Source: Manis javanica
Lineage: Eukaryota; Chordata; Mammalia; Pholidota; Manidae
NCBI RefSeq assembly: GCF_040802235.1
Contig: NC_133170.1
Span: forward strand, 9,191,001 to 9,255,000
Reading direction: 5' to 3'
Length of the DNA stretch: 64,000 nucleotides
Translations under genes and position numbers: made by a program
Notes under the pieces: generated by a model
Database searches by the model: none
What the model was told of the DNA's origin: nothing
Seen by the model: only the letters and a program-made list of their open reading frames with translations
Part shown: positions 1 through 51,561 of the stretch, one piece after another
Layout of the letters: every line of letters starts with the position of its first letter
Numbering within the stretch: the first letter of the stretch is position 1

Positions 1-2043
<2,043 letters not shown>

Positions 2044-2289
2044 AAAATGTCACACATTCTGAGAACTCTTTGATAGTAAAAGTTGTAGAGATTGTAAGCT
2101 TTCAAGAGTATCATTTTCAGTTTTTTTTTTAAAGACCAGGGGAGTTTAGTTAAAAAAAAAAAAGTAATTTCATAGGATGCATGCTCCTACCAACCCCTAA
2201 AAAAGGATGATGTTTGATAAACCTAACAGCTTTTCTTAGTTTGCATTTTTTGAATAATGTACCCTTTGCCAAAGTTCCAAAATTCTGAC

Positions 2290-2500
2290 CCCTTTGTTAG
2301 CACTGTGCGAGCATTCTAAGTGCTGTACAAACATTGACTCATTGAATCCTTACAACTGAGTTATATTTTTCTTAACCATTATCCTGTATCAGATTTTACA
2401 GATGAGGAAACAGAGAAGAGCAGTGAAGTATCTTGCCTAAAGTCACACAGCTAGTAATGAAGCCAGAACTTAATAGGCAGTCTGGCTCAAAAGTCCATGC
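2290..2500 (-). repeat. MIR SINE in the MANSC4 3' UTR
   Basis: The + strand carries the reverse complement of the MIR core: a TTTTACAGATGAGGAAAC-like stretch, then CACACAGCTAGTAA, then a CAGTCTGGCTC end. It is diverged and lies between the stop codon and the candidate poly(A) signal, so it would be transcribed. Confidence 0.75.
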
Positions 2501-2614
2501 TCAAGATCAGTTAGATGAGAAGCCTCCATTTTCCCAATAAGCATGGAAAAAAGATACTAGGAGTAAAACATCCTATTTGTCTCCCATCAAGGTCTAATTA
2601 TTGTCACCTGTGTT

Positions 2615-2620
2615 AATAAA
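2615..2620 (+). terminator. MANSC4: Candidate MANSC4 poly(A) signal
   Basis: An AATAAA hexamer lies about 570 bp after the MANSC4 stop codon, in the same strand. No earlier canonical hexamer is seen in the 3' UTR. Cleavage would fall near 2635-2645. Confidence 0.5.
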
Positions 2621-2640
2621 ATCTTCCAGTGATTTGAACA

Positions 2641-3749
2641 AAAAAAGAGTACTATTATAGTTACTAATCCATGAGCAAATGTATCCTGATTATTATACAG
2701 TTTACTGGTCAATTGGATTTCTTCTCAATCTTCATCCATCTCATTTTCCAAAGCTGACATGCCTTTCAAAAATTATGGCTCTGAGATGGTGAATAGAGCT
2801 TGGGAGGCTGGGTTGACATCCCTCACTTGTATACATTGTTTCCCCAGCTGTAAATATTAGCTCCAGGTGTTTCAGCTCTGTCCAGATTTTACACCAGATC
2901 TACCCCACTAAATCTTACATTCAGGTTCTTAAGAGTAGAGAACTTAATTCAAGTCTCTAATGATCTTAAACTGTAGGACCTTAACCTCATCACTGAAAGC
3001 TTTTTAGTGTAACAGATATTAAGTCTGTTTATTAGCATAAAGGATACCAGGAAATGCTATTACAAGATTAGTAATGTAGTACTTCTCGCAAATGTGAAAA
3101 CAAATTGCCCAGTGGCTTAGATGTTTCTTTCCTGAAACTAATATAATATGTTAATTATATTTCAACTAAAATCTCACATACACAGAGATGTTACTTTTTC
3201 TTTACTTTCCAGGACTTCTCCAAATTGTTGATTTTGGGTGGGGAATAAGGTCTATTTCCTCTTTTAGTATAAGAGAAGGAAGAAATACACAAAGTATCAG
3301 TGGAGTATTAGCCACAAATAAAAATCTGAATTAAAAAAAATTAATTGATCTTGCTAGTCATGATATTAAGTATCATAAATTTTATCAATTTCCTATTAGG
3401 GAAAAATCCCATATTATTTAGGGAGGATACCAAAATTGAAATTATCCTAAAAATATATTTAAAGAATTAATTCAGGAAATGGTCTTCAAAAATTAATTGT
3501 ACAATGTTCTTCTAAAAGATCACTGACTTTGCTTTAAAATACATATAAATTGTTTAAAGGTGGCCCAGCAAACTAGGATGCTTAAAAGAAAGTTTTTCTC
3601 TTCCTTGGGGTTTCTCAGTTTTTTCATTCCCTAAAATTATTATTTCATAGAAATGACCATAATTTGGGGAAGACATTATCTTTGTAAGAAAACAAACTGA
3701 ATACTCTCTTGTTCAGCCTCTATCTCTGACCATGAGATAAACTGAGTAA
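2641..3749. other. Intergenic, AT-rich, nothing recognised
   Basis: This lies between the convergent 3' ends of MANSC4 and MRPS35. No gene-like frame or clear repeat is seen. Confidence 0.5.
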
Positions 3750-4560
3750 ACTTAAGACTGGAGAGGAAAGCAGAGTGAAGTCAGCCGTGAAGCAAAAACA
3801 ACTGGGCCTGGAAACCATGTCCTTCTCGGAACCCAAAGGGACCAAACAGAACTTACGACCAGCAGCCCAAAGATTTTGCCATTGGGTGCCAATGCCGCAG
3901 CCTCAGTCTTCAGGCCAATTGCCTGGAGCTCACCAGACGGCAAAGGTTAGAAGGGTACAGCGCTCTGCAAGACTGCCCGCACTTCCAACACCGACTGAGT
4001 TCCAGCGGTGGGAGGAGGGGATTACCAAAACCGCCCTCACATCTCACAATTCACTAGAATCCACAGAACTCAATAAAAGCTGTTACACTCGTGATTATGG
4101 TTCATTATGGGGAAAGGATACAAATTAAAATCAGCCAAAGGAAGAAGAGGGCAAGATCAAGTCCAGGAGGGTTCCAGACTCAGACCTCCCGGTGTCCTCC
4201 CCGCTGGGGGCAGGACACATCCCTCCCCCAGGGTATGACACTGCCTAGAGGACAGCTGCCCACGCCTCAGTGTTGTTTTTGAGGCTCCAATAAATAGGTA
4301 TGAGTGATTACCTGGGTGGTCGTCTCGGCTGCGGTGACTCAATGCCCCCACCCTAAATCACAGTTGGTTTTTCTGGCATCGCTAAGACTATCAAGTGTGG
4401 CCAGCCCCACCCTAAAATATACCGTGATGGCTCTTACCCTAAGCAAAGGACACTCTAATGAGGTATGACACAAACACCTCCCAGAAGCTGAGGGCAAAGG
4501 CCAGACCTCTCTTCGGGCGAGGTCCAACTTTTTATCGCATTACATTATCATTACTCGTCT
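3750..4560. repeat. LTR-like retroelement fragment, class uncertain
   Basis: The stretch containing ACTCAATAAAAGCTGTTACAC, then GGTTCATTATGGGGAAAGG, then AAATCAGC and TCCAGGAGGG follows a pattern I associate with old mammalian ERV LTRs, probably in antisense. The overlapping short open frames look like by-products. The class, borders and orientation are guesses. Confidence 0.4.
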
Positions 4561-5464
4561 GCTTTCATCTGCACTGTATTATTGCTACAGGACACATGAC
4601 TGTAATCTACCACCTCTTTACATGTTTGCAAATGATCATCTCTCCTCAGCTTGTTTTCAAATGTTTCCTTCTTCAATCTTGTCTCTACATGTGTTTTCCT
4701 TGAATCTGTAAGAAATATAACCTTCCAATATATTTAAAGTATGCTTTAAAATTGATCAAAAAATTCAGTTTTATCTACTTTCCTTTTCATTCACTATCTC
4801 CATACAATGGAATAGAACACACTTCTCTTTTTTTTCTCAAAGCCATACTGTTGTCCTTTATAGTCTACGGACTGTTGACCTTGCTGATACTAAATCATAC
4901 CTTCAACTTAGTCAAACTTTTGGGCAATTGTTTTGAAACTTCTTTAGACTTTTATGTTCCCCAATTCTGTTAGGAAAGTAAGTTTAGATAAACTCAATTC
5001 CTTTATTTTGATTCAATCACTTGTTGACAACTTTGGAAGTGGCGATAAATGACTTAACAGATATACTTAAAAATACTGAATTGACAGCTAAATTGAATGT
5101 AATGTTCTTTAGGGCAGTTCTCATTTTGTCATTTACTCCAATTAAATTCAAGGTTCTTATAACTTGTTTCTTTCCTGAGCTGAAGAAGCTCTAACTGGTG
5201 AATCCAGAGATGAAAACAGCTCATCTCCATTTCCACTTTTCTGCAAGCTTGGGCTTACAGAAATGAGCCCCATGAGATAGAAGTAGAATGCTGAACAGAG
5301 TTGAGTCAACATACTGAGCCCAGAAAATACAGATGGTACAAACTTGATGGTTTAGAAAATATTCCCAAGGACCAAATTCTAATTAGAATCGGCATCTGTG
5401 AAAAATGCATTGGGTGGCTACAAGTTAAGTACATAAGGCACTGAACTGCACTCAGGGGACTGGG

Positions 5465-5920
5465 GTCTGGGTCTAAGTAACCAAAATCATTAGTCTCCAA
5501 CTTACGAGGGTTCAACTTATAATTTTTAGACTTTACGGTGGTGTGAAAGTGATACTGTATACTTTGAATTTGCATCTTTTCCCGGCCTAGCAATAAGCAG
5601 TCTGATGCTCTCTCCCAAGATGCTGGGCAGTGGCAGTGAGCCAGCAGGTCCCAGTCAGCCACGTGACTGCAACAGTAAACGAGATGCACCCATTCTCTTT
5701 CTCACTTTCAGTAATCAGTGAATTACACGAGACCCTGGATACTTCATTATAAAAATAGGCTGTGGGTTAGAAGATTTTGCTTAAATGCAGGTTAATGTAA
5801 ATGTTTTAAGCACATTTAAGGTAGGTCAAGTATATTAATTGATTTTGACTTAAGATTTGCAGCTTACAATGGGTTTAACTGGGAAGTAACTCCAATGTAG
5901 GTCAAGAAGATCCATATTTA
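5465..5920. repeat. Tigger-like (Tc1/mariner) DNA transposon remnant
   Basis: A phrase about an 'acttacgagggttcaactt' end at 5501-5519 is mirrored by the 'acaatgggtttaactgggaagt' end near 5868-5889. The pair looks like diverged inverted termini of a non-autonomous Tigger-type element. No open transposase frame is present. Confidence 0.5.
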
Positions 5921-6174
5921 AAAGCAATCGGTAAGCACTAAATTATAGGGAAAGAAATGTAGCAGGTGATAAAATAACAACATATGTATATATATATGAA
6001 TATTAAAGTTAATGGTAGAGATAAAATCAAAACACTTCAGACCTAGAAGAAATCAGAGATCCTGTATCAGCCCAACTGCCCCAGTGTATAAGAAAACTGA
6101 ATAATCATTGCCATTATATATTATATGAAAGGAATATTTTAATTCAGATATAAAACTTTTAACATTTTCAACTT

Positions 6175-6180
6175 TTTATT
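6175..6180 (-). terminator. MRPS35: MRPS35 poly(A) signal
   Basis: AATAAA on the - strand lies 65 bp past the MRPS35 stop codon. This fits the very short 3' UTR typical of mitochondrial ribosomal protein genes. Confidence 0.65.
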
Positions 6181-6244
6181 AGATTAGGTAATGATTACAT
6201 ATGAACCCTAAAATTAATATATCAAGCAGACTTCTCTTCATAAA

Positions 6245-44122
<37,878 letters not shown>

Positions 44123-44231
44123 GGCGGCGAGGACGGCGAGCCGGAGGGACCAGGTGCGACCGCGCGCGAGCGGGCGGCTCGGAGGCAGCCACCGCGCAGG
44201 CCCGCCCCTCTTGCCCCGCCCCCCAGGGGAA

Positions 44232-44238
44232 ACCGGAA
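44232..44238 (+). promoter_or_regulatory. MRPS35: ETS/GABPA (NRF-2)-like site
   Basis: ACCGGAA holds the CCGGAA core of ETS factors. It is six bases from the NRF-1-like site, a pairing often seen in promoters of mitochondrial genes. Confidence 0.5.
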
Positions 44239-44243
44239 ACGCG

Positions 44244-44255
44244 TGCGCCTGCGCA
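44244..44255. promoter_or_regulatory. MRPS35: NRF-1-like site
   Basis: TGCGCCTGCGCA fits the palindromic NRF-1 motif with one change. It lies about 120 bp upstream of the start codon. NRF-1 commonly drives nuclear genes for mitochondrial proteins. Confidence 0.6.
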
Positions 44256-44265
44256 GTCAGGGCCG

Positions 44266-44992
44266 GTCAAATACGCAAGGCACCCCCCCCCAAAACAAAA
44301 AAAGTAATGAAAACCAAAAGACATTTTTTTTTAAATCGTAGCAGGGAAGGGAAGTGTTGAGCCGGTGCGAGTGATATATTCTAAGGGGAAAGGCGGTATC
44401 CAATATTGGTTAAAAAGATGGCCTCTTGAAACAGACTTTTTAAAAAACTTGACTGTACAATTTCTAGGCTGGGTGATTCTAATCAAGTTAATATAGACAA
44501 ACGTCTGGGTGCAATTTTGGAATACAGTGAAGGGCCCTGTGTGCGTGGGCTGTAACTGTCAGTGATGTGGTTAGCTGGTTTGTACATCAGGTTAGAATCA
44601 CAAGTCGGAACTCATGGAGATCTAGAAAATAATGGTCATTCGTTAACGAGCATGTTATTTTTTAGCCTAGGACAGATTAACATACAATCCTTTATAAAAT
44701 TATCCTGTTTTTTTTCAATCAATAGGAATAATATTTAACCAAAGTACAAAAGTATAGTAACAAAAAGTAGAAACAAACGTGACTGATTCATGGTAAACAT
44801 ACCAAGTAGGGCAGAGGTTGAGCCAGAGGTGTGCAGGCAGCCCAGAGTATTCCACCTGTGAGCGTTCACTGTGCCGTGGGCATCGTTCAGTATGTGGGGG
44901 GAATAACTGACATGATAGGGACAAGTATTGGTAAAAGTACACCATCCTCATCTTTCCTGGCCTCTCAGCATTCCATGATTATTCCAAGAATG
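44266..44992. other. Intergenic region upstream of MRPS35
   Basis: Low-GC sequence with a C-run/A-run near 44282-44300. No gene was recognised. Confidence 0.5.
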
Positions 44993-45290
44993 GTGTATTA
45001 GTTCCCTAGGGCTACTCTAACAAAATAGCACAAACTGAATGACTTCAAACAACAGAAATTCATTCTCTCAAAGTTCCAGAACCTATAAATCCCAAATCCA
45101 GATGTTGGCAAGGTTGGTTCCTTCTGAACGTTCCAAGGGGGAATCTGTTTACACCTGTCTCCTAGCTTCTGACGATGGTGCTGGCAATCCTTGTCACTCC
45201 TTGGTTTGTAAACACGTCTCTGCCTCCATCTTCACATGGTGTTCTTCCCCCTCCTCTGATTCTAATGTTAAAAGGATGGCCTTTTAGATG
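44993..45290 (+). mobile_element. MLT1-type MaLR LTR (5' part)
   Basis: 'tgtattagttccctagggctactctaacaaaatagcacaaactgaatgacttcaaacaacagaaattcattctctcaaagttc', then 'gttggcaaggttggttccttctga', then 'ccatcttcacatggtgttctt' is the MLT1 LTR pattern. Confidence 0.75.
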
Positions 45291-45480
45291 GATGTGTGAT
45301 TCGATGCCAAGCTGTGCTGCTTGGTGATCTTGGGCAAGTCCACTTAACATCTCTGAGCTTCAGTTTCCAGGAAAACTGAAACAATGTTATGTTCCTGAGG
45401 ACTGCTGCGCTTAAGTGAATTATGCTTCAGAAGGCGTAACATAAATGGTGGCCACTGGAATTAAGTTCAGGGTCAGTACA
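45291..45480 (+). repeat. MIR SINE
   Basis: 'cttggtgatcttgggcaagtccacttaacatctctgagcttcagtttcc' is a clear MIR core. It directly abuts the MLT1 fragment. Confidence 0.75.
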
Positions 45481-46379
45481 GCAGCCACTTTTTCAGGTTT
45501 GTATATTTTATTAACAATAAACTGCAAGACCTATACCATGGAAATTCATGGGCAAAAGGAATATGAATCCTTATAGAATTAGTTCATCCAGAGAATTCTC
45601 AATTTCTGAGCAAGATGTTGAGAGAGGTCCCCACTCTGCCTTCCATGTTTTTTGTATTTTTGTTTTACTCTCTCCCTAAGACTAAAATGGATAGATACGA
45701 CTGGAGTTAGAGGAGCCAGAGAAATACTTATTTTTTTCTCCAGGGAATTAAGTACAATAAAGTTCACTGTACATGAAAACTTAAAAACTCATTAGTAATG
45801 CTATCACAGGCAATATGTTTCATGCAGTGTAAAGAGTAAAGCATGTATTATGTACACAGGAGTTACTGAGAATTACATATTTCAGTCAGAAAAGATCTTA
45901 AAAGGGCAATCACTCATTCATGATAATAATTTCTTCAGCCTTCATGACCAAATAGCCCAATGTACAAAAGTATAGTAACAACAACTAGAAACAAACAAAC
46001 TATGAGCCACTCTGGTTTCATGGGCAAGCAACCTGCACTTTGAAGAGTCCTGTGCGTTTAAAAATGTTTGTCAAACATATGGATCCTATGATTCCGGTGG
46101 TATAAAATGTTTTTAGTATGCAATACAGGAACTGGAAGAATAAGCAGAAAACTGGAGGGAGTGGATATGGGTGTGGAGGTGAGATCCCTAACACTTAACT
46201 TTCTACACGTCTGCACCAGCACTTTTACATGAGAATTGAGCTTTTAAAAAGAAATCGGCAGAAAATTCACCTTTTAATTTTCCTTAAAAAAACCCATGGT
46301 GAGTCTGATTTATATATTCCAGTTGTTTATAGTGTGAATACTTAGAATTTGTACCAGAATTCAAAATTTGGGTAAGCTT

Positions 46380-46545
46380 ACACTTCAGTATAAAAAATGC
46401 TGTCACAAGCATTGTCTCCTTTGAATTAGTTGAAGTCATTCCCATCTTATAGGTGAGAAAAGACAGGGTTACGTCACCAGACCCTGCTCTTAAGAGAACT
46501 GAGATGCCGGTGCACACCTGATTCCGAGTTGAACGTCCCTTTTAC
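46380..46545 (-). repeat. MIR SINE
   Basis: 'aagcattgtctcctttgaattag', then 'cattcccatcttataggtgagaaaagacagg' is a diverged reverse-complement MIR. Confidence 0.5.
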
Positions 46546-46869
46546 TCCACTGCACCACCACCTCAACAGCTCTCTCTTACTCAGCCTTGCTACAGACAGG
46601 GGTCACTGTGTGCCAAGGGAACATTAACGGGGATTACAACCTTCCAAGCACAAAGTCGCAATAATTACTGCTTAACAACCTCACGGTATGTCTCCTGTGA
46701 TGCCCACTCTCTGAGGCAGAGGGCTAAAATGCTTCCCTTGATCTCTTGGTTTCCTGCAGTGACGTATGTCAAAGACAGATTGATTTCTGCCCTTGCAAAG
46801 GGCATATTCTTAACATATAAGAAGTTTGGAAATAACAACTTTCTAATTGTCATCTGTTTCATTGCACGC

Positions 46870-47625
46870 TTTACCTTCTACTCCTCCTAATTCTGACCCC
46901 TTCACCCCTCTTCCTCTACCACTTGGTCCAGGCCATTCTTTCCTCTCTTCTGGGTTATTATAAATAGCTTCTTAGCTGCCCCTTTGGGCTCCACTTCCAT
47001 TCTTTCCTCTCTGCAATCAGGTCTCCTCCACCAAGCTATCAAGTGAGATTTGTAAAGTGCAAACCAGACCAAGGCATTTCTCTCCCCATCACTCAGAATC
47101 AAACCCAGAGTGCTTACAAGTTATCTGCTTGTCCTGTTTGCGGCTCCTTCCGTGACCTCATGTCCTGTCACTCCGCCCGCTCCATCCACACCAGCCCCCT
47201 TTGCTAGCCTCAAGCACATCCACTCAGATCCCATTTCAGGCCCTTTGCAATCCCAGTTCCCTGTGCCTACGAAACCCTCTCCCACCACCTGCATGAGGCA
47301 CTCCCCCTTCATTCAGATCTCTGGCCCCCTGCCCCGTCACTGGGGCGTTCCTTAACCACCCAAATGAAAAGGCACCTCCTTCACTCTCTTATCCTCTTAC
47401 TCATTTATTTTTTTTTCCTTTACAGCACCCCTGGTATATTTTCAATATGCATCTTAAATATTTGTATGTAGTACATTTATTGTCTCTCTGCCACCATTAA
47501 GAGGGAAACTCCCCAAGAATAGGGACTTGGTTCTTTTTACTGCTGGATTGGCAGGGAGCATAGAACAGGGCCTAACATGTAACAGGCATCGAGCAATCAT
47601 GTTAATTGAATGAATGAATCTACCT
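46870..47625 (+). mobile_element. L2 LINE 3' portion
   Basis: 'caggtctcctccaccaagctatc', 'gcacctccttcactctcttatcc', 'ttggcagggagcatagaacagggcctaacatgtaacagg' and 'gaatgaatgaatc' form an L2 3' end. Confidence 0.75.
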
Positions 47626-48364
47626 TGTATTTACACTTTTGAGCAGTCTTTGCTTCTATCCTTTACAAAGGTATAAGGAAAATTATTTTTCCTCCCCTAC
47701 AGTACTGTTATAATCCCACCCAGGCTTTTAAGCAAAGGTGGCTTTTATATGTGACTACACTTTCCATGCTGCAAATGCTAACCACATATTAATCATTATT
47801 ACAAGGGATTGTCATACGGGTTTAAGTCACAGGTAAAGCTGACACTCAGCGAGTCACAAGGTGAATCCCACCAAGTCATCTCTACACAGAGTAAGCAGTT
47901 TGGGATGAAGTGGGGGTAAAGGCAGGGACTGCCGGAAGAGTGGGGTGAGGTTTTGCCTGGGAGACCTGAATTCAAACTGGTTTGTAAATGTAATTAAACC
48001 TTTTTGTGTAGTCTTCCCCACCCACCTCCCACCCGCAGCAGTGAAAAGACATTTTCCACTTTGCTAGACTTTCAAACAAAGACACTTTTTTTTGGTACAT
48101 GAAACATTAAGAGTGATTTTATTATCCTTTCCTCCTTTTGTTATTGAATTTAAGTTATATTGTGTGTTCCCCACAATATGGGCTGGGTTTTTTTCTCCCC
48201 ATGGTCATGGCACTGCTATGTTTTGATCCAGGTGATCATTTTCCTTCTGTGAGGGGTGGGGGATGGGAAGATCCCACGCTGGGATGATACATGTAGGTGA
48301 GGTTGCTAATTGGAATGTTTTTTTCTTTTCATCTTACAGGCCAGTCTCATCACACATACCCAGT

Positions 48365-49078
48365 TCAAAGGAAGCTAATACAAAACTTGCCCACCTCTCT
48401 CAGCCCGTCTTTTCTTACTCATACAGTTTCCAACCAGCTCTCTGATGGAGACACAATCTTCAGTTTCCAGGACAACTCGTGCCACAGCTTTCCCTCCTGG
48501 CGGACTGTCCTTCACTGGCTCACTTTTGACACTGTCCAGCACAACCCCTCTGATGTCCTCGGGTTTTCCTGGCACACCGAAGATGATAAACAGGCTCAGA
48601 CAATCCTCTCCTATCAGGTTGCAGAACTCGTCCACAAGTATCACATCTACTTCTCTTCCTGGAAGACTCCTCCACCCGGGATTCTGGATGGGAGAGGTCA
48701 CAAGGCTTAGATTCCCAGGAGACAGAGAAGAAAGACATCTGCAGAGTCTGTACTGCCAGCTGAAGCCTTATTTCCTTTCGGATCCCCAGGCGGTCCGAGT
48801 CCAGTCTCCCCAAACAGTAAGGCTTGGCGCTTAGTCACTTAGGCAGTGGTGAGCCACCCATCAGCTCTCTTTCCCTGGCAGAAAGTAATGAAGCGGATTA
48901 AGAAGATCTCATTCAGAGTGTTTGGAGCTGGGCATAGATTGCTCAGAGGGTCTTCAAATTCCAAATACGCCTTCAGTTTCTGAGCTGCATGGACTATAGC
49001 TCTACTGGCCACCTTGTAGACACTGAGAACCTTTCCGCTCTCCTCCAGAGCCAACTGTTGTGATGGTTTTTGCCCCAT
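48365..49078 (-). pseudogene. REP15: REP15 (Rab15 effector protein), decayed
   Basis: In other mammals REP15 is a single-exon gene for an effector of Rab15-GTP that controls transferrin-receptor recycling from the endocytic recycling compartment. The first 79 codons (ATG at 49078-49076) keep the family sequence, e.g. [17 protein letters not shown] and [15 protein letters not shown]. Codon 80 is TAA (48841-48839) where human has Lys. Further on, homology jumps frame four times: a 1-bp loss near 48808-48811, a 1-bp loss near 48771-48774, a 1-bp gain near 48633-48643 and a 1-bp gain near 48409-48414. Between these, [19 protein letters not shown] and [16 protein letters not shown] remain readable. 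The ancestral stop is at 48367-48365. The net shift is zero, and total length is near the human 711 nt. There are no introns because the gene never had coding introns, and synteny shows this is the native locus, not a retrocopy. One lesion could be an error; five are hard to explain that way. Confidence 0.88.
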
Positions 49079-49712
49079 TTTCTCTGCACCTCATCAATAC
49101 TGCTTCCAAAGAGCAAACATGTGAACCCCATTTGGAATGACCTCTTTTTCAGAGTAAAAGTTTTGTAGTGAAGTCACATCTCTTAACGTGGCCCCCACTA
49201 ACTCCATAGCTTACTCGGTGTAGCTAAGCATATATACATAAAAAAGCTAAACAAACAGGTTAGGTCTCCCTGTTTGCCAGTCGGGTGGGTTGTAGTCATA
49301 CGGATTCCTGCTGGTTTATTACATTGGAGATGCTAACTTTCACAAAAAGAATTGTTCTTCTCCAGTTACATTCAGTATTTGGTAATTTCTTCCAAGATAT
49401 GCTTCCTTTCTTCAAATTTGAGTTGTTAAAAATAGTATTTAGTTCTTTAAAGAACCATTCACCTCTTTCTACAACTAGCTTGTGCAAATTTGCAGGTGAG
49501 TTGTCGCCCTTTGCTTTTCTGACACCCCCTCTGCCCTGATTCCTCAGCCCCAGCTCAGCTGCCTGTGTTTCCTTTTACACAAAAGTTTCTCAAACAAAGG
49601 CCTCAATTTGTGGAATTTTGTGAATTGTAAAGAGTTTGTGTTATTGTTTTCTATATTGGAAATAAAGCCTACTAGTAATTCTGAAAAAAGGAATATAACA
49701 GATGATAAAAAT
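49079..49712. other. Region between REP15 and the PPFIBP1 3' end
   Basis: No gene is recognised. It should hold the old REP15 upstream region. No CpG island is seen. Confidence 0.45.
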
Positions 49713-51474
49713 ATGAGGCAATTATCAGTTGACTTTATTTCTTTTCATATGGTATTACCAGCAGCATATAGCATTTTGTAAATAAAATATATATCGTCAA
49801 AAAATTTTGACCTTACCATGTTTCATCAGTAACGTTACACTGTCCTGAATAAAGAATATTTGGCATCTATAACAGTCTCCTGGTATTTTTAACCAGGTTT
49901 GAATAACAAATTGTTTTCCAAGTGGTAACATATATTCACATTAAAATAAAACACAGATACCATAAGGGTCTAATACAGTTACCAAATAATGAAATGGTAG
50001 GGAGCAAAAGACTGTTTTTAGCATAAAGTCATTTTAGTTAGGAATAAATTTAGTATTACAGGTTCCTTGAAGAAAAGCTCGGTAACTTGCTGATAACATG
50101 AAAGGTCAAGCCTCTGATGTTCAGATATCATTGATAAGCAAGTCCCTTGGCATATACTGAACTGCCCACCTCTATGCCAATTTGTGAAAACCTGTCTTTA
50201 TCCAGTTGGCTATGAGTAATGATGTAGTACTAAATAAAAAATAGAATTTTTTTCTAATATCCCTAAAAAAAAAAAAAAAAAAAAGATAAGAACAGTAACA
50301 GTTTTTGCAGCAGCTATTTTCTTTATAAAGAACATTTGGGCCCTGTGCTATAGAGAAAAAGTGAACTACAATTTATCACCACAATATAGTTATTGTAAAA
50401 CTAATTTTGCAGCCCCAGAGTTGTTGAACTCTGAGAAAAAATGTTCAGACAAATATTCAGCTTGAAAAAAAAATCCCACTCATTGATCGTCTGAGAAATG
50501 TATAATTAACAACATTAGGCAGCCTGTTAGTATTCTGATAGAAAGATGTATTCAGCAAAGAGGGAAAATAAGAAGCTTAATACTGTAAAGATTTTTGTTT
50601 CAGTTTGGTTTCTTTGGAAATTATTTCCACAAATTTTGAGGCAGCTTCTGAATGCATCAAGTTTATAGCATCTAAATGTCCCTCGAGTTCTTTTTTGAGA
50701 TAAAAGGGCCCAAGATCAAGGTCGAGATTTTTTAAAAAACTATTCAACAATTTTTTGATGTGGCATCAAAGAAGGGCTATTTCCTATATACTAATTTAAT
50801 CTGAATGATCAACATCAAAATTTTGTTGTGGAGAACTTACTGACCTCTCCAGAGACCAGCAGACATGTGAACATTTTGATCACCATTTTTTAATGGGATC
50901 TTTCTACTATCTTCCTTATGTTACAAAATAAAAGTTCCATTTTCTATGTACTAAGTATATACATATATTTAGAAAAAATATATAAAAATAGGACAATAAA
51001 AGGCAAGTGAAAGTGTGGCTGGCATTTAGTGGGCACACTGAACGTTTTAAAGAAATTCCACGCATTGATTTTGGAAGCATGTAATGTCCTGCTTTAATGG
51101 CTGGCAGTGCTGTCACTCTGGTGTGACAGAATCATTCACATCCTAGTTACTGCTTCCCAAACCCCCTGCACTATGAAAGTGAATGGGAACACTATGGTAA
51201 AATACTCATATTAAATGGAACACTTTAAATATAATATATCACAGATTTTTACATTAAATAAAGGAAAAACAATTATACTTTCATTCACCAGTGTCTCGAT
51301 TTTCATGGCAACTTTAGAATAGGCACATATCCCCCGCTTTACATTTCCACTTCTAAATGAGAAGCTGGAATGATAAGCAATATACAATCTGTGGCTTGAT
51401 AGATATACTGTGAGTGTTTGAGGAACAAAGTGGAATAAGATGAAGGGCTCGTAATGCTTATCCAGGTGCTAGGG
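49713..51474 (-). other. PPFIBP1: PPFIBP1 3' UTR (inferred)
   Basis: AT-rich sequence after the liprin-beta-1 stop codon. It contains a run of 20 A on the + strand (50265-50284), which would be a U-run in the mRNA. The extent depends on which poly(A) signal is used. Confidence 0.5.
49734..49739 (-). terminator. PPFIBP1: Candidate PPFIBP1 poly(A) signal
   Basis: AATAAA on the - strand, about 1.74 kb after the PPFIBP1 stop. It would give a 3' UTR of usual length for this gene, but an earlier non-canonical site is possible. Confidence 0.4.
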
Positions 51475-51561
51475 TCAAACATTTGAGTCTTCATCGGTAA
51501 TGCTGGTGCTGGGAGAACGGGCAGCAAAATCTTTAAACATATCATCTTCCTTTAACATGTG
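51475..51561 (-). CDS. PPFIBP1: PPFIBP1 last coding exon
   Basis: HMLKEDDMFKDFAARSPSTS then ITDEDSNV and TGA at 51477-51475. The C-terminus is as in human apart from one Ala/Thr change. Confidence 0.93.
   Translation of the reverse strand, partial: HMLKEDDMFKDFAARSPSTSITDEDSNV

Noticed and set aside
48375-48813. Two separate short genes downstream of the REP15 N-terminal frame
   Set aside because: They are consecutive parts of one REP15 homology split by frameshifts, not independent genes.
48375-48834. Open frames on the + strand opposite REP15
   Set aside because: They are antisense shadows; the - strand holds clear REP15 homology.
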